Of a DNA stretch of 64,000 nucleotides, positions 53,698 through 64,000 are shown piece after piece. Source of the DNA: Eudorina sp. 2006-703-Eu-15 (lineage: Eukaryota > Chlorophyta > Chlorophyceae > Chlamydomonadales > Volvocaceae); contig BDSI01000121.1 of the NCBI GenBank assembly GCA_003117195.1, positions 307,696 to 371,695 of the forward strand, read 5' to 3'. Made by a program: the position numbers and the translations under genes. Every line of letters begins with the position of its first letter. Within the stretch, counting starts at the first letter, position 1. The notes below the pieces were generated by a model, which was not told the origin of the DNA, searched no databases, and saw only the letters and a program-made list of their open reading frames with translations.

Positions 53698-54101
53698 TGT
53701 AGTGAGCTCCGCAGAACTCACAGTGATTAGCGAGAAATAGCAGCGGAAATATAATCCTGTTACCAGGTAAAGGCGCGGAGTGGGTATGACCACGACACTA
53801 GCAAGACTAGCTGCACTAGACTGCTCTGACTACTAGACAGCCGCACCGAATTATATACGATCGGTAACCGTTGATCGTAGCCCTGCGGGACTTCAGTTAA
53901 CCTTCCTTGATAGGACAGGCCGATCGACGCGACCGTTGGAATCCGCGGCTGTCACACTTGTGAAAACCGACAACCTGTCAGTTGCTTAGTATTGCCTAAC
54001 GCGAGGCATTTTACTTGGATCAGCCGATTAGTATCCATCCAGGACACAATTAGTAATCATTCCGATTACAATGAGGGTTTGACCACACTCAGGTCACAAC
54101 A
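53698..54101 (-). repeat. 3' LTR of element 3
   Basis: Starts TGTAGTGAGCTC and ends GGTCACAACA on the plus strand, so TG...CA in either orientation. Flanked inside by the polypurine tract. Confidence 0.85.
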
Positions 54102-54117
54102 TTCACCCCCTCTTTTT
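54102..54117 (-). other. Polypurine tract of element 3
   Basis: Minus-strand AAAAAGAGGGGGTGAA directly before the LTR. Confidence 0.75.
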
Positions 54118-57100
54118 AGGAGTCGTGTCCGCACGACTTCGGGACTTAATGAGCTGCAACTCGGCAGTCATATCTGGCGAAAAATGATGAGCTGGCTCCC
54201 AGCTGTTGTGTTCCGACTCGAAACCTCGCCATTTAACCAAGTATTCATCGACGTACTTACGTCCCACTTTCCGGTGGCGATAGTCCAATACTCGGTCTAT
54301 CGGATAGGTATTTTCATCAATACATGAAATACGTTGTGTACCCGGAAATTATCTGGAAGCTTCAGCTTCACAGCAGCGTTGCCCACCATGTGTTCGACTT
54401 CGAACGGGCCACACCAACGAGGTGTTAATTTTCGTGAGCCTTTACCTTTCGTACGAAGGTTCTTAGTGCTTAACAACACTAGTTGTCCAGGCTCAAAGGT
54501 AACGTCCTTTTTCTTCTCATTATAATATTGCTCAGTACGATTCTGAGCTGCCATCAAGCATCGCTTGGCATCGGCCAGACGTTGATCCAGCGTTTGTACG
54601 AACGCTTTGGCCGTAGGTACGCTAACATCCACCTCACGTACTGTGGGCGTCGCAGGATGATAGCCATAATTGAGAAAGAAAGGCGTTTGACCTGTCGAAC
54701 GATTCACGGTATTATTCACAGCAAACTCGGCCAGAGATAACACCTTGTCCCACGTGGACGGTGCACAATCACAATAGTTGCGCAGCATATCACCCAGTAA
54801 ACGGTTCATACGTTCCGTTTGACCATCGGTCTGGGGATGGAATGCAGTAGACAAGTCTGAACGAAGATCGACCATACGGGCCATGTGTTGCCAGAACTTT
54901 CCAGCGAATTGGGGTCCTCGATCAGACACCGTTGTCTTAGGCAGTCCATGCAATCGAACGACGTTTGCAAGGAACAACTCCGCGGTTGTTTCTGCCGTAA
55001 CATTTGTGCTTGTAGGCACGAAATGAGCCATTTTCGTGAGACGATCCACCAATACTAGGATAGCGTCGTTTTGGTGTTGCGTACGCGGCAACCCTACCAC
55101 GAAATCCATTGAGACACTCTCCCATGGCATCTCGGGTATCGGTAATGGCTGCAACAAGCCATGTTGTTTTCCCGACAGGGTTTTGTTGCGTTGACACTTG
55201 TCGCAACAGCGAACATACTGTTCTACGTCAACTGTCATACCAGGCCACCAATGGTGCCTTTGTACCAATTCCAGGGTACGAGCGACTCCAGGGTGACCAC
55301 CCATGGGTCCTCCATGACAGCGAGTGATCAACTCTCGACGTAAGTCAGGCTCATTTGGTACGACAACATTTCGCCGTCCATTAGGCATCGCCTTGAGCCA
55401 GTAGCCCCGTTCATCGTGAACCAGATCGGCTACATTCCGCGACTGACCGAACCAAGGGTCCATAGCATACCCTGCTAGGATACGTTCTCGTAACGTAAGC
55501 ACGTGTTGCTTCCGGGTTATTGCATTCAGCAATGGATGTCGACTGAGCGCGTCAGCCACATTCAGTTTTCCGGCACGGTGCTCCCATGTTAAGTGGAATC
55601 GTGTGAGGTACTCAAGCCAACGTGCTTGCCTCCGATTCAACGTAGGTTGAGTTTTGAGGTAAATCAACGGGTGATGATCCGTTACCACACGTACGTCATG
55701 CGGTCCTTCGAGATAGCAGCGCCATTCTCTGAGGGCATGGATCACTCCAAGCAATTCTTGCTCTCCCGTGGTATAATTACGTTCAGCAGGCGTAAACTTC
55801 TTACTTGTGAACGCAATGGGGGCTCCATCCTGGAGTAGGACCGCACCAGTACCGCGTAAAGATGCGTCCGATATTACCTCAAATGAGAATGGTTTGGTCA
55901 AGTCCGGATACCGTAGCAAGACATCATCTGCTAAGGCTTTCTTCACTACCTCAAAGGCTTCACGCGCCAAGGGAGTCCACTCGGGCAACATGTTTGTCTT
56001 ACCGCAAAGCATGTCCGTTAGGGGTGCCGACAACGCAGCATATGACCGAATATATTTACGGAAATAATTCGTCAACCCCAGGAACTGACGCAGTTCCGTA
56101 ACCGAGTTGGGCAAAGGCCACTCACGAACGACGCGGACCTTCTTCGGATCGGGACGTACACCCGCCGTATTAATAATGTGCCCAAGATATTCTAACTCGG
56201 TTTGAGCCCAGTGGCATTTTGAGGCTTTGGCGTGGAAACGTTCCCGCCTGAGCACTTCGAATACCTGTTCCAGGTGTCGTATGTGCTCCTCACGACTTCG
56301 TGAGTGAATCAGGATATCATCCAAGTACACCACTACGAAGCGACCAATAAACGGCTCCAGAATACGATTCATTACTGCCTGGAACGTGGCAGGAGCATTG
56401 GTCAGCCCGAACGGTAACACTACGTACTCATAGTGACCGAGGGGTGTACGGAACGCTGTTTGCGGAATATCTTCATTACGGATACGAATTTGGTTATACC
56501 CCTGTTGTAGGTCGATGGATGAGTACACTGTACTGCCACCGAGACTATCGATCAGATCATCGATCCGTGGTAAAGGATACCGGTTCTTTACCGTTTGAGC
56601 GTTCAGCCCGCGATAGTCTATAACCATTCGTAGCGAGCCGTCCTTCTTACCAACGAAGAGGATAGGCGCTGCCCACGGCGAACTACTCGGCCGTATCATC
56701 CCTTTACGTAACAAGTCTTCAACTTGCCGTTTAACCTCTTCTAACTCATTCGGAGTTAGGCGATACAAAGGTCTAGCCACTGGCTGAGCACCTTCTATCA
56801 GCGGGATGGTATGAGACACCAACCGTTCAGGTGGCGGCTCTGTGATTTCCGCAAAGATATCCTGATATCGCTCCAACAAGGCAGCGATTTCTGGGTCCGT
56901 CACTTTTACTTCGGCGGCCGCAATGGTCGGTACGTCCGAACCATTTGACTCACGGGTCTCTGCTGCACGTACTACGGCGCCAGCACTAAGCCGCGGACGG
57001 ACTAACAACATGTGCGCTCCCTTTCGCACCATGTTTTTCGCTTGCTTCCGGTTGACTGGTAAACACTCTGCCCCGGCTTGCATAGCCGCGATAACGTGAT

Positions 57101-57970
57101 GAGTCTGACGCTGATCTTCGGAAGGATTCACCTTGCCGTACGTATAGGCGCGACGGAATTCCTCCGTTCCTTTGCGAAATACCACCACCCGGGTATCAAA
57201 GTCGATCACCATTCGACCTCGCTCTAGCATGTTTGCGCCTAAGATCAGGTCAGTAGAGGTCGGCAACCCCTTCATCACTAAGGCAGGTACCACCAACCGT
57301 ACCGGTCCCACTCTCACCTTGAGCATCGTTTGACCAACGATGGGAGACGTTCCACCATCTGCCAACCGTACATACGTGTAGGTCGTTGGTAGGATGTGAA
57401 GATGAAGCAGCCGTACAAGCGCCTCAGAAACGAAGCTATGCGTAGCTCCCGAATCCAGCATGGCCATAAAGGTAGACCCAGCTATCTTCACAGGTAGGTG
57501 AGGTACAGCGTTACCTTCCGCTGAACAAGACGGGATTACTTCCTCGCCATCCGGACCGTCGTACCATACCTCCATCGTTTCCGAGATAGGAGGCAGAAGC
57601 GTGCGGCTTCCTTTGACAATGGTACGTGAAACAAGCATGTACCGACTGGGTACCGGCGTACTAGCCGCATTCCTTGCAACAGCAAAGGATCAGTCCCACT
57701 GGGAACTAAAATGCAAGCTGCAGTTGACCGTGGAGCCAGCGGCTTACACGCACGGTAATGCGTTACGTACGCAGGTATATCAGCTGCATTTGGGGTCATC
57801 CAGACCGTGTGTCCGGCTACATTGGTCTCGAGGAATGGACGAGCCGAGCACGAGAAAGCATTACACACGGCAGACAAGCCGCAGTCTGATGCACACGCAT
57901 CTAATGTGAACTCTCGGCCCACAACAGTCGCAATACTTGCAACTTCGCTTTCCGTGACCGCACGACCCAT
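54103..57970 (-). pseudogene. Chromovirus pol of element 3, two frameshifts
   Basis: Three minus frames make one pol. 57970-57536 is the methyltransferase-like domain (FTLDACASDCG, NVAGHTVW, HY, TAACILVP). 57638-54297 has protease (DSGATHSF near residue 59 of that frame), RT (YLDDILIHS near 438), RNase H (SDASLRGTGAVLLQDG) and integrase (HHWWPG, CCDKCQRNK, SDRGPQF, QTERMNR). 54288-54103 is the chromodomain (EYLVKWRGFESEHNSWEP). The first shift falls between VGTCLFHV and the PPIS...VWYD linker; the second falls just after VHNVFHV. All catalytic motifs are intact, so only the two shifts and the lost 5' LTR disable it. Confidence 0.9.
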
Positions 57971-58094
57971 TGCCTGCCAGTACTTGGTCCAATGTAAGTC
58001 CGCAACCGGGCGCCGAGCAGACCTCGGAAGGGCAACTCCCTAAGCGATCGCACCACCGGCACCGCCCGCCCCATCCTCGTTCCAACGAGGACAA

Positions 58095-58620
58095 TTGTTA
58101 TAGTTATGGTCGGGAGCCAAGCAGACCCATGCATCGGGGAACGCACGGTACTTTGGAAGTCTCTTATCCTCTTCGGGAGGTCTTTGGCAGGTCTTTGGAG
58201 GCTATTTGGGCGCAACCAAAGCGCTTCAGCCGCACCCAAAGAGAAGCCAAAGAGCCCTCTTTGGAAAGCGCCCCAAAGCCGCAAGCAAAGAAGGTCGCAA
58301 AGAGCCGTCTTCGGTTTCGTCTTTGGTATGTAACAAAGATACGTTTCTGTGGGAAAATCAGATATCTTCCTGTATGTAATGCAATATATATAGACCTTTA
58401 CGGACTGAATTATAAGCAGTGAAACGGAAGGGCTCAGGGAGCGTACAACAGGATCCGGTCAACATCTTTGGCGCCACCCAAAGACATCCCAAAGGGAACC
58501 AATTCACTCAGGCCCGGCCGACCGTTCGACATGTGAATGTAAACCAGCCTTGCCCTCTACAACACCATTATACATATGAAAGCGTGGAGCGGGTCTGCCC
58601 TCAGATAATGTCTACAGACA
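58095..58620. other. Junction region with CTTTGG/CCAAAG cluster
   Basis: Between element 3 and the CACTA-type gene. From 58150 to 58330 CTTTGG, CCAAAG and close variants occur about a dozen times on both strands; further copies lie at 58465-58495. This could be the subterminal repeat region of the CACTA element. No terminal inverted repeat starting CACTA was identified. Confidence 0.45.
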
Positions 58621-59295
58621 ATGTCTAAATTTCAATTATGCGACAACGATATAGACTATTACTGGAAATGGCCACGACTCTTAGAGTGCGGTCTAGCGGT
58701 GCAGCACTTCGACGGGCGGTTCTCGTGTCTTCGTTGCTATCGGCGCGACATTACTAGCAAGTTCATATACCAACATGTCAAAGACTGCCGGGAGAATCAC
58801 CCGAATCAGCCGCTTGCACGGGTTAATACTCTTGCACTTGAGGGTGACAATGACCGGAACCGCCGTCTGGCAGCGGTCGTTGACAGAAGGGAACGTCACG
58901 GGCTCTTCAAGAAGCAACGCGAAGAGACTACAAAGGCAGGCAGAGACGACGACGGGTCCCCTTCATTCCGTCAACGGCACGGTAGTTATATGGTGCAAGC
59001 GCCCGAAGTCGACATGATGGCGTACACTACTCCAAAGCTGCGCAGTATCTTGGCACGGTTTGCACCCTCAGGGCGGGGCAACCCGCCATGCGTGCGTCAC
59101 CGTACATGTCACCAGGGGCCCATCGGGACAACAGCCCCCCACAACAGCAGAGTCCCTCAGGTTGCAGCACATCATCGACGGAATCATCTGGGGACTCAAC
59201 TGGGGAATCATCTGTGGAATCATCTGGGGAATCATCTGGGGAGTCATCTGGGGATTCATCTGGGGAGTCATCTGGGGAATCATCTGGCAACCTAG
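58621..59295 (+). CDS. N-terminal exon of the CACTA transposase gene (zinc finger)
   Basis: ATG at 58621. Residues 36-56 form a C2HC finger (CLRC, then HVKDC), a DNA-binding-type module common at the N-terminus of such transposases. After about residue 145 this frame enters a 12-bp minisatellite and becomes NHLG repeats; the acidic Ser-rich reading in another frame (SSGESSGD) is more natural, so an exon end or frame change is likely near 59090-59160. The gene continues into exons from 59.6 kb. Confidence 0.6.
   Translation: MSKFQLCDNDIDYYWKWPRLLECGLAVQHFDGRFSCLRCYRRDITSKFIYQHVKDCRENHPNQPLARVNTLALEGDNDRNRRLAAVVDRRERHGLFKKQREETTKAGRDDDGSPSFRQRHGSYMVQAPEVDMMAYTTPKLRSILARFAPSGRGNPPCVRHRTCHQGPIGTTAPHNSRVPQVAAHHRRNHLGTQLGNHLWNHLGNHLGSHLGIHLGSHLGNHLAT
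59178..59290 (+). repeat. 12-bp minisatellite in coding region
   Basis: About nine copies of 'ggaatcatctgg' with variants. It is open in several frames (NHLG, SSGE, IIWG on plus; DDSP on minus) because 12 is divisible by 3. Confidence 0.88.
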
Positions 59296-59728
59296 ACGAT
59301 AGCTCAACCCCAAGCTCAAGGGGTACTCGCGGGAGGGCAATGTGTCAGATCCAGCCTCGACACCCACAGGCACCACGACAGATTCACAGTCTGGTGGGAG
59401 CAGTACCCCTCTCTCAGGTTCTCGTACTAGCAGCTGCCCGAGTGCCACTTCGGGTTCGGTCTCTGGCTCCCAATCTGTATCGCCGAGTCCGTCGTGTAGC
59501 CCGTCTCCCATGTCCACCGGAGGTTACAGTGATGCTGGGGGCAGCCGTTGGAACCTCAGCAGCCATGTAATTATGCCGATGCCATGATGCTAGGCACTCC
59601 GCGACTGGTGTCGCCCAGTCTACCCCAGGGTGAGTGTCTTGCAGTCGGCATGCGTGTGTGAAATTGCAGTTGGCATGCATATGTTATCAAGGTGGTGGGT
59701 TCGATTGGCCATTCCCTCAACCTCGCAG

Positions 59729-60277
59729 ATCCCGGGGGCCCCTCGCGCGGCCCATTGGAACTTCAGCAGCCAGGTGATAACGCCGATGCCACGATGCTAG
59801 GTACTCCACAACTGGCGTCGCCCAGATTACCCCAGGGTGAGTGACTGGCAGTCGGCGCGCGTGTGTTAACAAGGGTTGTTAAGGTGTTGGTTCGATTGGC
59901 CATTCCCTCAACCTTGCAGATCCCGGGGGCCCCTCGCGCGGCCCATTGGAGCTTCAGCAGCCAGGTGATAACGCCGATGCCACGATGCTAGGTACTCCAC
60001 AACTGGCGTCGCCCAGATTACCCCAGGGTGAGTGACTGGCAGTCGGCGCGCGTGTGTTAACAAGGGTTGTTAAGGTGTTGGTTCGATTGGCCATTCCCTC
60101 AACCTTGCAGATCCCGGGGCCCCTCGCGCGGCCCATTGGAGCTTCAGCAGCCAGGTACCACGATGCTAGGTACTCCACAACTGGCGTCGCCCAGTTTACC
60201 CCAGGGTGAGTGACTGGCAGTCGGCGCGTGTGTTATTAAGGTGGTGTGTTCGATTGGCCATTCCCTCAATCTTGCAG
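59729..60277 (+). repeat. Tandem exon-intron units (191-bp period)
   Basis: Exons at 59729-59836, 59920-60027 and 60111-60205 each start after a CAG acceptor and end before GTGAGT. The first two are 108 nt, phase 1 on both sides, and encode PGGPSRGPLELQQPG...LASPRLPQ. The third has lost 13 nt, which breaks the frame. A diverged related unit precedes them (donor near 59630). Introns share the 'ggttcgattggccattccctcaa' acceptor region. Confidence 0.85.
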
Positions 60278-63200
60278 ATATGGACGTTGGCACAGTGGAT
60301 ATGGATGTAGGCACAGCGGACCAGCCCGAGTTGACCGACACAGTCCGGGGTGAGTCGCATAGGGAAGTTGCAGGTTCAGGCCAAACCAAACCACGCCCTG
60401 TTCGTCTTGCTGACAGGGTTTCGGGACGTAACAGAAGAGGAATGGGCTCGCATTGAGATTGGCCCGCCAGAGCATACAGGTTACGACGAGGGGATACCCA
60501 GCGATGGCGGGATACCCAGTGAAGATGAATGGGAGGGTTTCGAAGGTGAGTGGTAACGAGTGACCTCCGGTATACACTCCCACAATGTCGGCGTCCACGC
60601 AACGGACATCTAGTCGTGATGTCGTAAATGCATGATGTGTATAGAGTCACACTGCTTGGGACGCTGTGTGGAGTGTTGTTTCTGGGCATTGGTGATCCCG
60701 CGCTGACATAACGGTCGTTCGTGTCCAACCTGACGCAGATGGGTCGATACCAGACGATGATACGTTCGACCTGCCGGATGGGTTGGTATCACCAGGCAAT
60801 GGCAGCAATCGAAATAGACGCCGTAACAATGCATGTGATTGCGGATGCGGACAGCCTTATGTAGGGCGGGGCTCTGTTGATTGGTTTAAAGCGCACATGG
60901 ATAAACCGCTGGCCAAAGGTGTGGATGCAGCAGGTCGGACAGTGCACAGCGAGGTGACGACCCGGGAGATGGTGCTGGCCATGCTGGAGCTCCACGTTCA
61001 GCACAACATCGGGAAAGGCCTGATGGACACAATATTGGCGTTATTCAGCAAGGCCATTCCGGATTCACTTTCTTCCACCGTCTATTCACTTGCTTCGGAG
61101 GGTTACTGACACGCCTGAACACACGAAGTTCCATGTGCATGTGTGCTCCACTGATGGATGCCCCGGGCACGACTATGGGCAGTGCCGCCAAAGGGCGAGT
61201 GGGCCAAAATAGCAGATCAGAAGTGCCCCCACTGCGGGCCAGTCGGTTCAAGACCTCCATTGTTGCCGGTGCGTAGCCACAGAGCACATGCAGACACGCG
61301 TGCCTTGCACAGGGGGGTGGGGATGTGGACGACGCATACAGGACGGTGGTGTGATGCTAGAGGGTTGCTATTCGTTCATCGGGTCCGTCGGCTTGTCCGC
61401 CGACGATTGGTTTGTTTGTGATCCTGTGCGTGCACCCTGTCGTGGTCGATTTCCCAACACGCAGGCAAACCAGTTCTGCAGCCTTCATCGCAGTACTTTT
61501 ATTACGGATTGGACAATGTCGTGACGGAGCTCCTAGCGAAAGACCAGCTGTGGGCACAGAGGGGCAAGCATCGCATGCCGGGGTGCTTCACTGAAGGAGG
61601 CTCTAGCATGTACAATGGTGAGTAATGTGCGGCAAGGATAAGGATTCTGTGGGCGACTGTCCTTGGTGTGGTTGAAGCTAACCAGTTCCTGCCCGAAGTC
61701 TGTTGCATGACGAGATGTGCCCTCCTTGCCTTGCTTTGCAATGCAGGCTCAGCAATGGCCGAGATGTCCCAGCGGACTAACGGGCTGGCTGAGTCGCTGA
61801 GGGGGATGCATTGCAATTTGCTGTTTGATGATGTCCAGCCCTTTGACAAGGGTATTCATAGCACGGGGATCCTCGCGCTACAAATATGTGACGTGGAGGC
61901 AAGGAACAGGGGCAAGTCGTACACGGTTGGCATTCTTGCTGTGATCCCTGGCCCACGGAAACCAGCTGTCCTCGCACCGTACCTGTCTCGTGCCATCGAC
62001 GACATGATGTTGTACTTCCACAACGGTCTGGTCATCGAGCATACGTGGGTGGAGGTCAACGCTAGCGGGACTACTGAAGTGCGGTGCTCTTTCAAATTGC
62101 ATCCCTTGCTATGGGGCGTGCTGGCGGATACACCGGCGCGTGTCTCACTGTGCGGTCACAGGGGGCACAACTCGTATATCGGTCGTGTCCTTACTGCATT
62201 TTCCAGGGCGTGTACCTCAACGGCGCCATGCGTTACTTCGGCTTTTGGGAACCTGTGATCCAGAGCCTAAGGTGCGTACAGGGCGGGGGGGGGGGTCATT
62301 AGACAAGCACAAGGCGGTGATCATTTCTTGAATGTGGGATGGGTTCACGCGAGTGCACTGCAGAGGGTGGGGAGCAAGGAGCATCTGCATGCGTTTTTGT
62401 TCAGTGCCCTGCTCGTTTATTCTGGGTGCCCGACCCCAGGCTCAAAAATACATCGATGCGTGTCGGGGACGCGAGGCTCCGTCTGACCGACCAAGAGCAC
62501 AGGGCACGCGGGATCCGGGTCGAGACTGCCAATCTGGCGGTCTTCAAAGCGGGCAGTGACGCCGAGCGGAGGAAGGCGCAGCTCACAGCCAAGCGGACCC
62601 AGGAATTCGAGGGCTGCCGGACAAAAACCCGTTTGAGAGGGTGACATACCTTAACTTACAGGACATGTCCCTGTCCCGGTCGGCCATTCCATCCTATATG
62701 GGTTGGTGCACAATTTCTTTGATCACATTGCGAGCAACCCACCAGCTGATGCTGGTGTTGACGTGTTGAGGTATTACCTGACAGCCGAACAGAAGCGTCT
62801 GATCAAGAGTCGGGCCAGGGACATAACAGTGACGGCGGACTTTGGGCGTGGCTACAGATGCGTCTTGGACTACAGGTGCGGCGGTGGTCATCATCATAGG
62901 GACGGGACGGAAATGATAGGTGGCGCCGCTGGCGGTTGGGTTGTGTTTTTGCAAACCTGGCCACAGAGACATGGCACGGATGGCAACCCTTTCACCAAGC
63001 CCTGCCCTGGGTGTCCCCAGGAACTCGTACCTTCTGGAGGACTGGCTGCATTTCAGTGAAACCTTTTCGGCCTACATCCTCAAGGGTGCACTGTCGCCGG
63101 AGCTGGAGGAGATGTGGGACTTGCTGTGCGTAGCCATCCACCATTACTTTCGTCCCGTCCACTTCACAAGTCGTGACAGCTTCCTAGCCGCCTCTAAGAG

Positions 63201-63300
63201 GGCGTCGGATGCACTCCGGAAGTATGCACGTCTTGCAGAACAGAGGGACTTCCCGCCGCATGTTCACAATCAACCTACACATCTGTGTTTGTCGGTAGGT
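60278..63300 (+). pseudogene. CACTA transposase core (Transposase_21 family)
   Basis: Exons 60278-60349, 60417-60545 and 60739 onward are all phase 1 and give acidic repeats, then CDCGCGQPYVGRG and a helical domain. FHVHVCSTDGCPGHDYG and DQKCPHCG match the Cys motifs that precede the nuclease in this family. The exon from 61747 carries the core: LLFDDVQPFDKGIHSTGIL, VGILAVIPGPRKP, WGVLADTPARVSLCGHRGH, then CPYC in a shifted frame. Later exons give SAIPSYMGLVHNFF (like the PxDxMH block) and EDWLHFSETFSAYIL. Frame breaks near 61097 (G run), 61190 and 62170 indicate a decayed copy or base errors. It would cut and paste CACTA ends in the nucleus. Confidence 0.82.
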
Positions 63301-64000
63301 GCCATGTGGGTGTGGGGGTGTGTGGGGGGGTGGGGGTAGAGGATTGCCGGAATGTGATTGACCTCCGCGTGTAGGGCAACGATATGCCGCAACCGTTTTG
63401 AGGATGAGTTGGGTAGAGAGCGAGCTATCCCACACTGCGTGTGGCTGTGGTGTCCATGCGCAAGGCAAAGCGTGACGGCCGTTTGTTCGTGACAGATGAC
63501 CGGAAGAACGGGCCCAGTGATTACTGGAAGCACTACGCCATGCCGCCGGCGCTTTGAGGGGGAAGTTGGAGAAGTCGTGGTCGCGGCACCGGCGAGGGAG
63601 TCCGCGCTCAGTACTTCGCGACGTACTGTCATATGACGGATCGCTGAAGCCGTGCGAGTATTTGCTTTTATAATTTAATGTGCATCTAATGTTACGTTCC
63701 ATGTGAATGTGGCATAGCCGGAGAAGTGACATGTGGCATGAAATGAGCAGGAATGTGTCCCATCCGAGCCATTGAAATAGAGGCGAATAAAGTGTAACAA
63801 ATTGTAAGCATTCACAGTCATTGTTTGTTGGTTCTACTGTGGATAATGTCGCTCGTCCATTGTCGTATTCGTCAGCAGGCGAATACGACAACCATTTAAA
63901 CTACTTTAGGACAAAGGCGGACCTGCAGGTGCTGTGTAAAGGTTCTTCATAGCAGACACGATAGTTGTAGATGTAGAGCAAAAAGGTTTTGGTCTCACAC
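63301..64000. other. 3' flank of the transposase gene
   Basis: A further exon-like stretch near 63380-63470 (RNRFEDELGRERAIPHC). No terminal inverted repeat recognised before the window ends. Confidence 0.4.

Larger units (their letters stand above)
53698..58094 (-). mobile_element. Ty3/gypsy chromovirus, second lineage (element 3), truncated
   Basis: Minus-strand element inserted in element 2. It has a 404-bp 3' LTR (53698-54101), a polypurine tract, a pol with chromodomain and a methyltransferase-like N-terminus. No 5' LTR or primer site is visible to the right of about 58.09 kb, so the 5' end is lost. Only the left junction with element 2 is available (cagcg at 53693-53697), and no matching duplication was found on the right. 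Confidence 0.88.
58621..63640 (+). mobile_element. CACTA (En/Spm-type, Transposase_21) DNA transposon, decayed
   Basis: A multi-exon plus-strand transposase gene. The order is an N-terminal C2HC zinc finger, a Ser-rich acidic linker, tandemly repeated exons and a Transposase_21 (PF02992-type) core. Ends and terminal inverted repeats were not found, and limits are set by the coding evidence only. At least three internal single-base shifts. Confidence 0.8.

Noticed and set aside
59027..59290. Minus-strand DDSP repeat protein
   Set aside because: Antisense reading of the 12-bp minisatellite; no independent gene evidence.
59576..60277. Regularly spaced repeats as a CRISPR array
   Set aside because: Period is 191 bp, the units are near-identical throughout with splice signals, and the context is eukaryotic.

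Overview
The window looks like nuclear DNA of a green alga, most likely a volvocine or other chlorophycean species. This is inferred from GC-rich multi-exon genes with GT-AG introns, poly-Ala, poly-Gln and CTG-type simple repeats, and a dense mix of Ty3/gypsy chromoviruses, LINEs and a CACTA-type DNA transposon of the kinds known from these algae. Species cannot be fixed from sequence alone. No rRNA, bacterial operon or CRISPR array was seen.

Layout: 1-2776 is non-coding apart from a SINE-like repeat. A complete chromovirus (element 1, minus strand, 2777-10650) has LTRs of equal length, a GAACG target duplication and a 1484-codon pol frame, but no recognisable gag. Right of it, 10.7-16.1 kb holds two abutting perfect palindromes, a tandemly duplicated gag relic and a 412-bp TRIM-like mini-LTR element with a CTCAA target duplication. 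A large retroelement at 16087-26897 has 382-bp direct terminal repeats, each carrying a hammerhead-ribozyme motif on the minus strand. Between them lie, on the plus strand, a Josephin-like cysteine protease, an APE endonuclease, a LINE-type reverse transcriptase and an unassigned 3' region. 27.8-29.5 kb holds an unrecognised membrane/Cys-rich gene with a probable frameshift.

The clearest host loci are a divergent pair. ALG10 (minus, 31926-35712, six exons with consistent phases) is the ER alpha-1,2-glucosyltransferase of N-glycan precursor assembly. An EAPP homologue (plus, ending 37731) starts beyond a short shared intergenic stretch. 37.7-48 kb holds LINE 3' ends, an AT-rich TCGCAAA repeat block and GC-rich hairpins.

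From 48 kb to the end, transposons are nested and truncated. Element 2 (plus, 47983-53697) is a decayed relative of element 1 and is cut by element 3 (minus, 53698 to about 58.09 kb), a second chromovirus lineage. Then comes a CACTA-type (Transposase_21) element on the plus strand from 58.6 kb, in which a 108-nt exon plus its intron is tandemly amplified. Many transposon frames are broken by single-base shifts while ALG10 and element 1 pol are intact. Some shifts could be assembly errors in homopolymers; others fit real decay.
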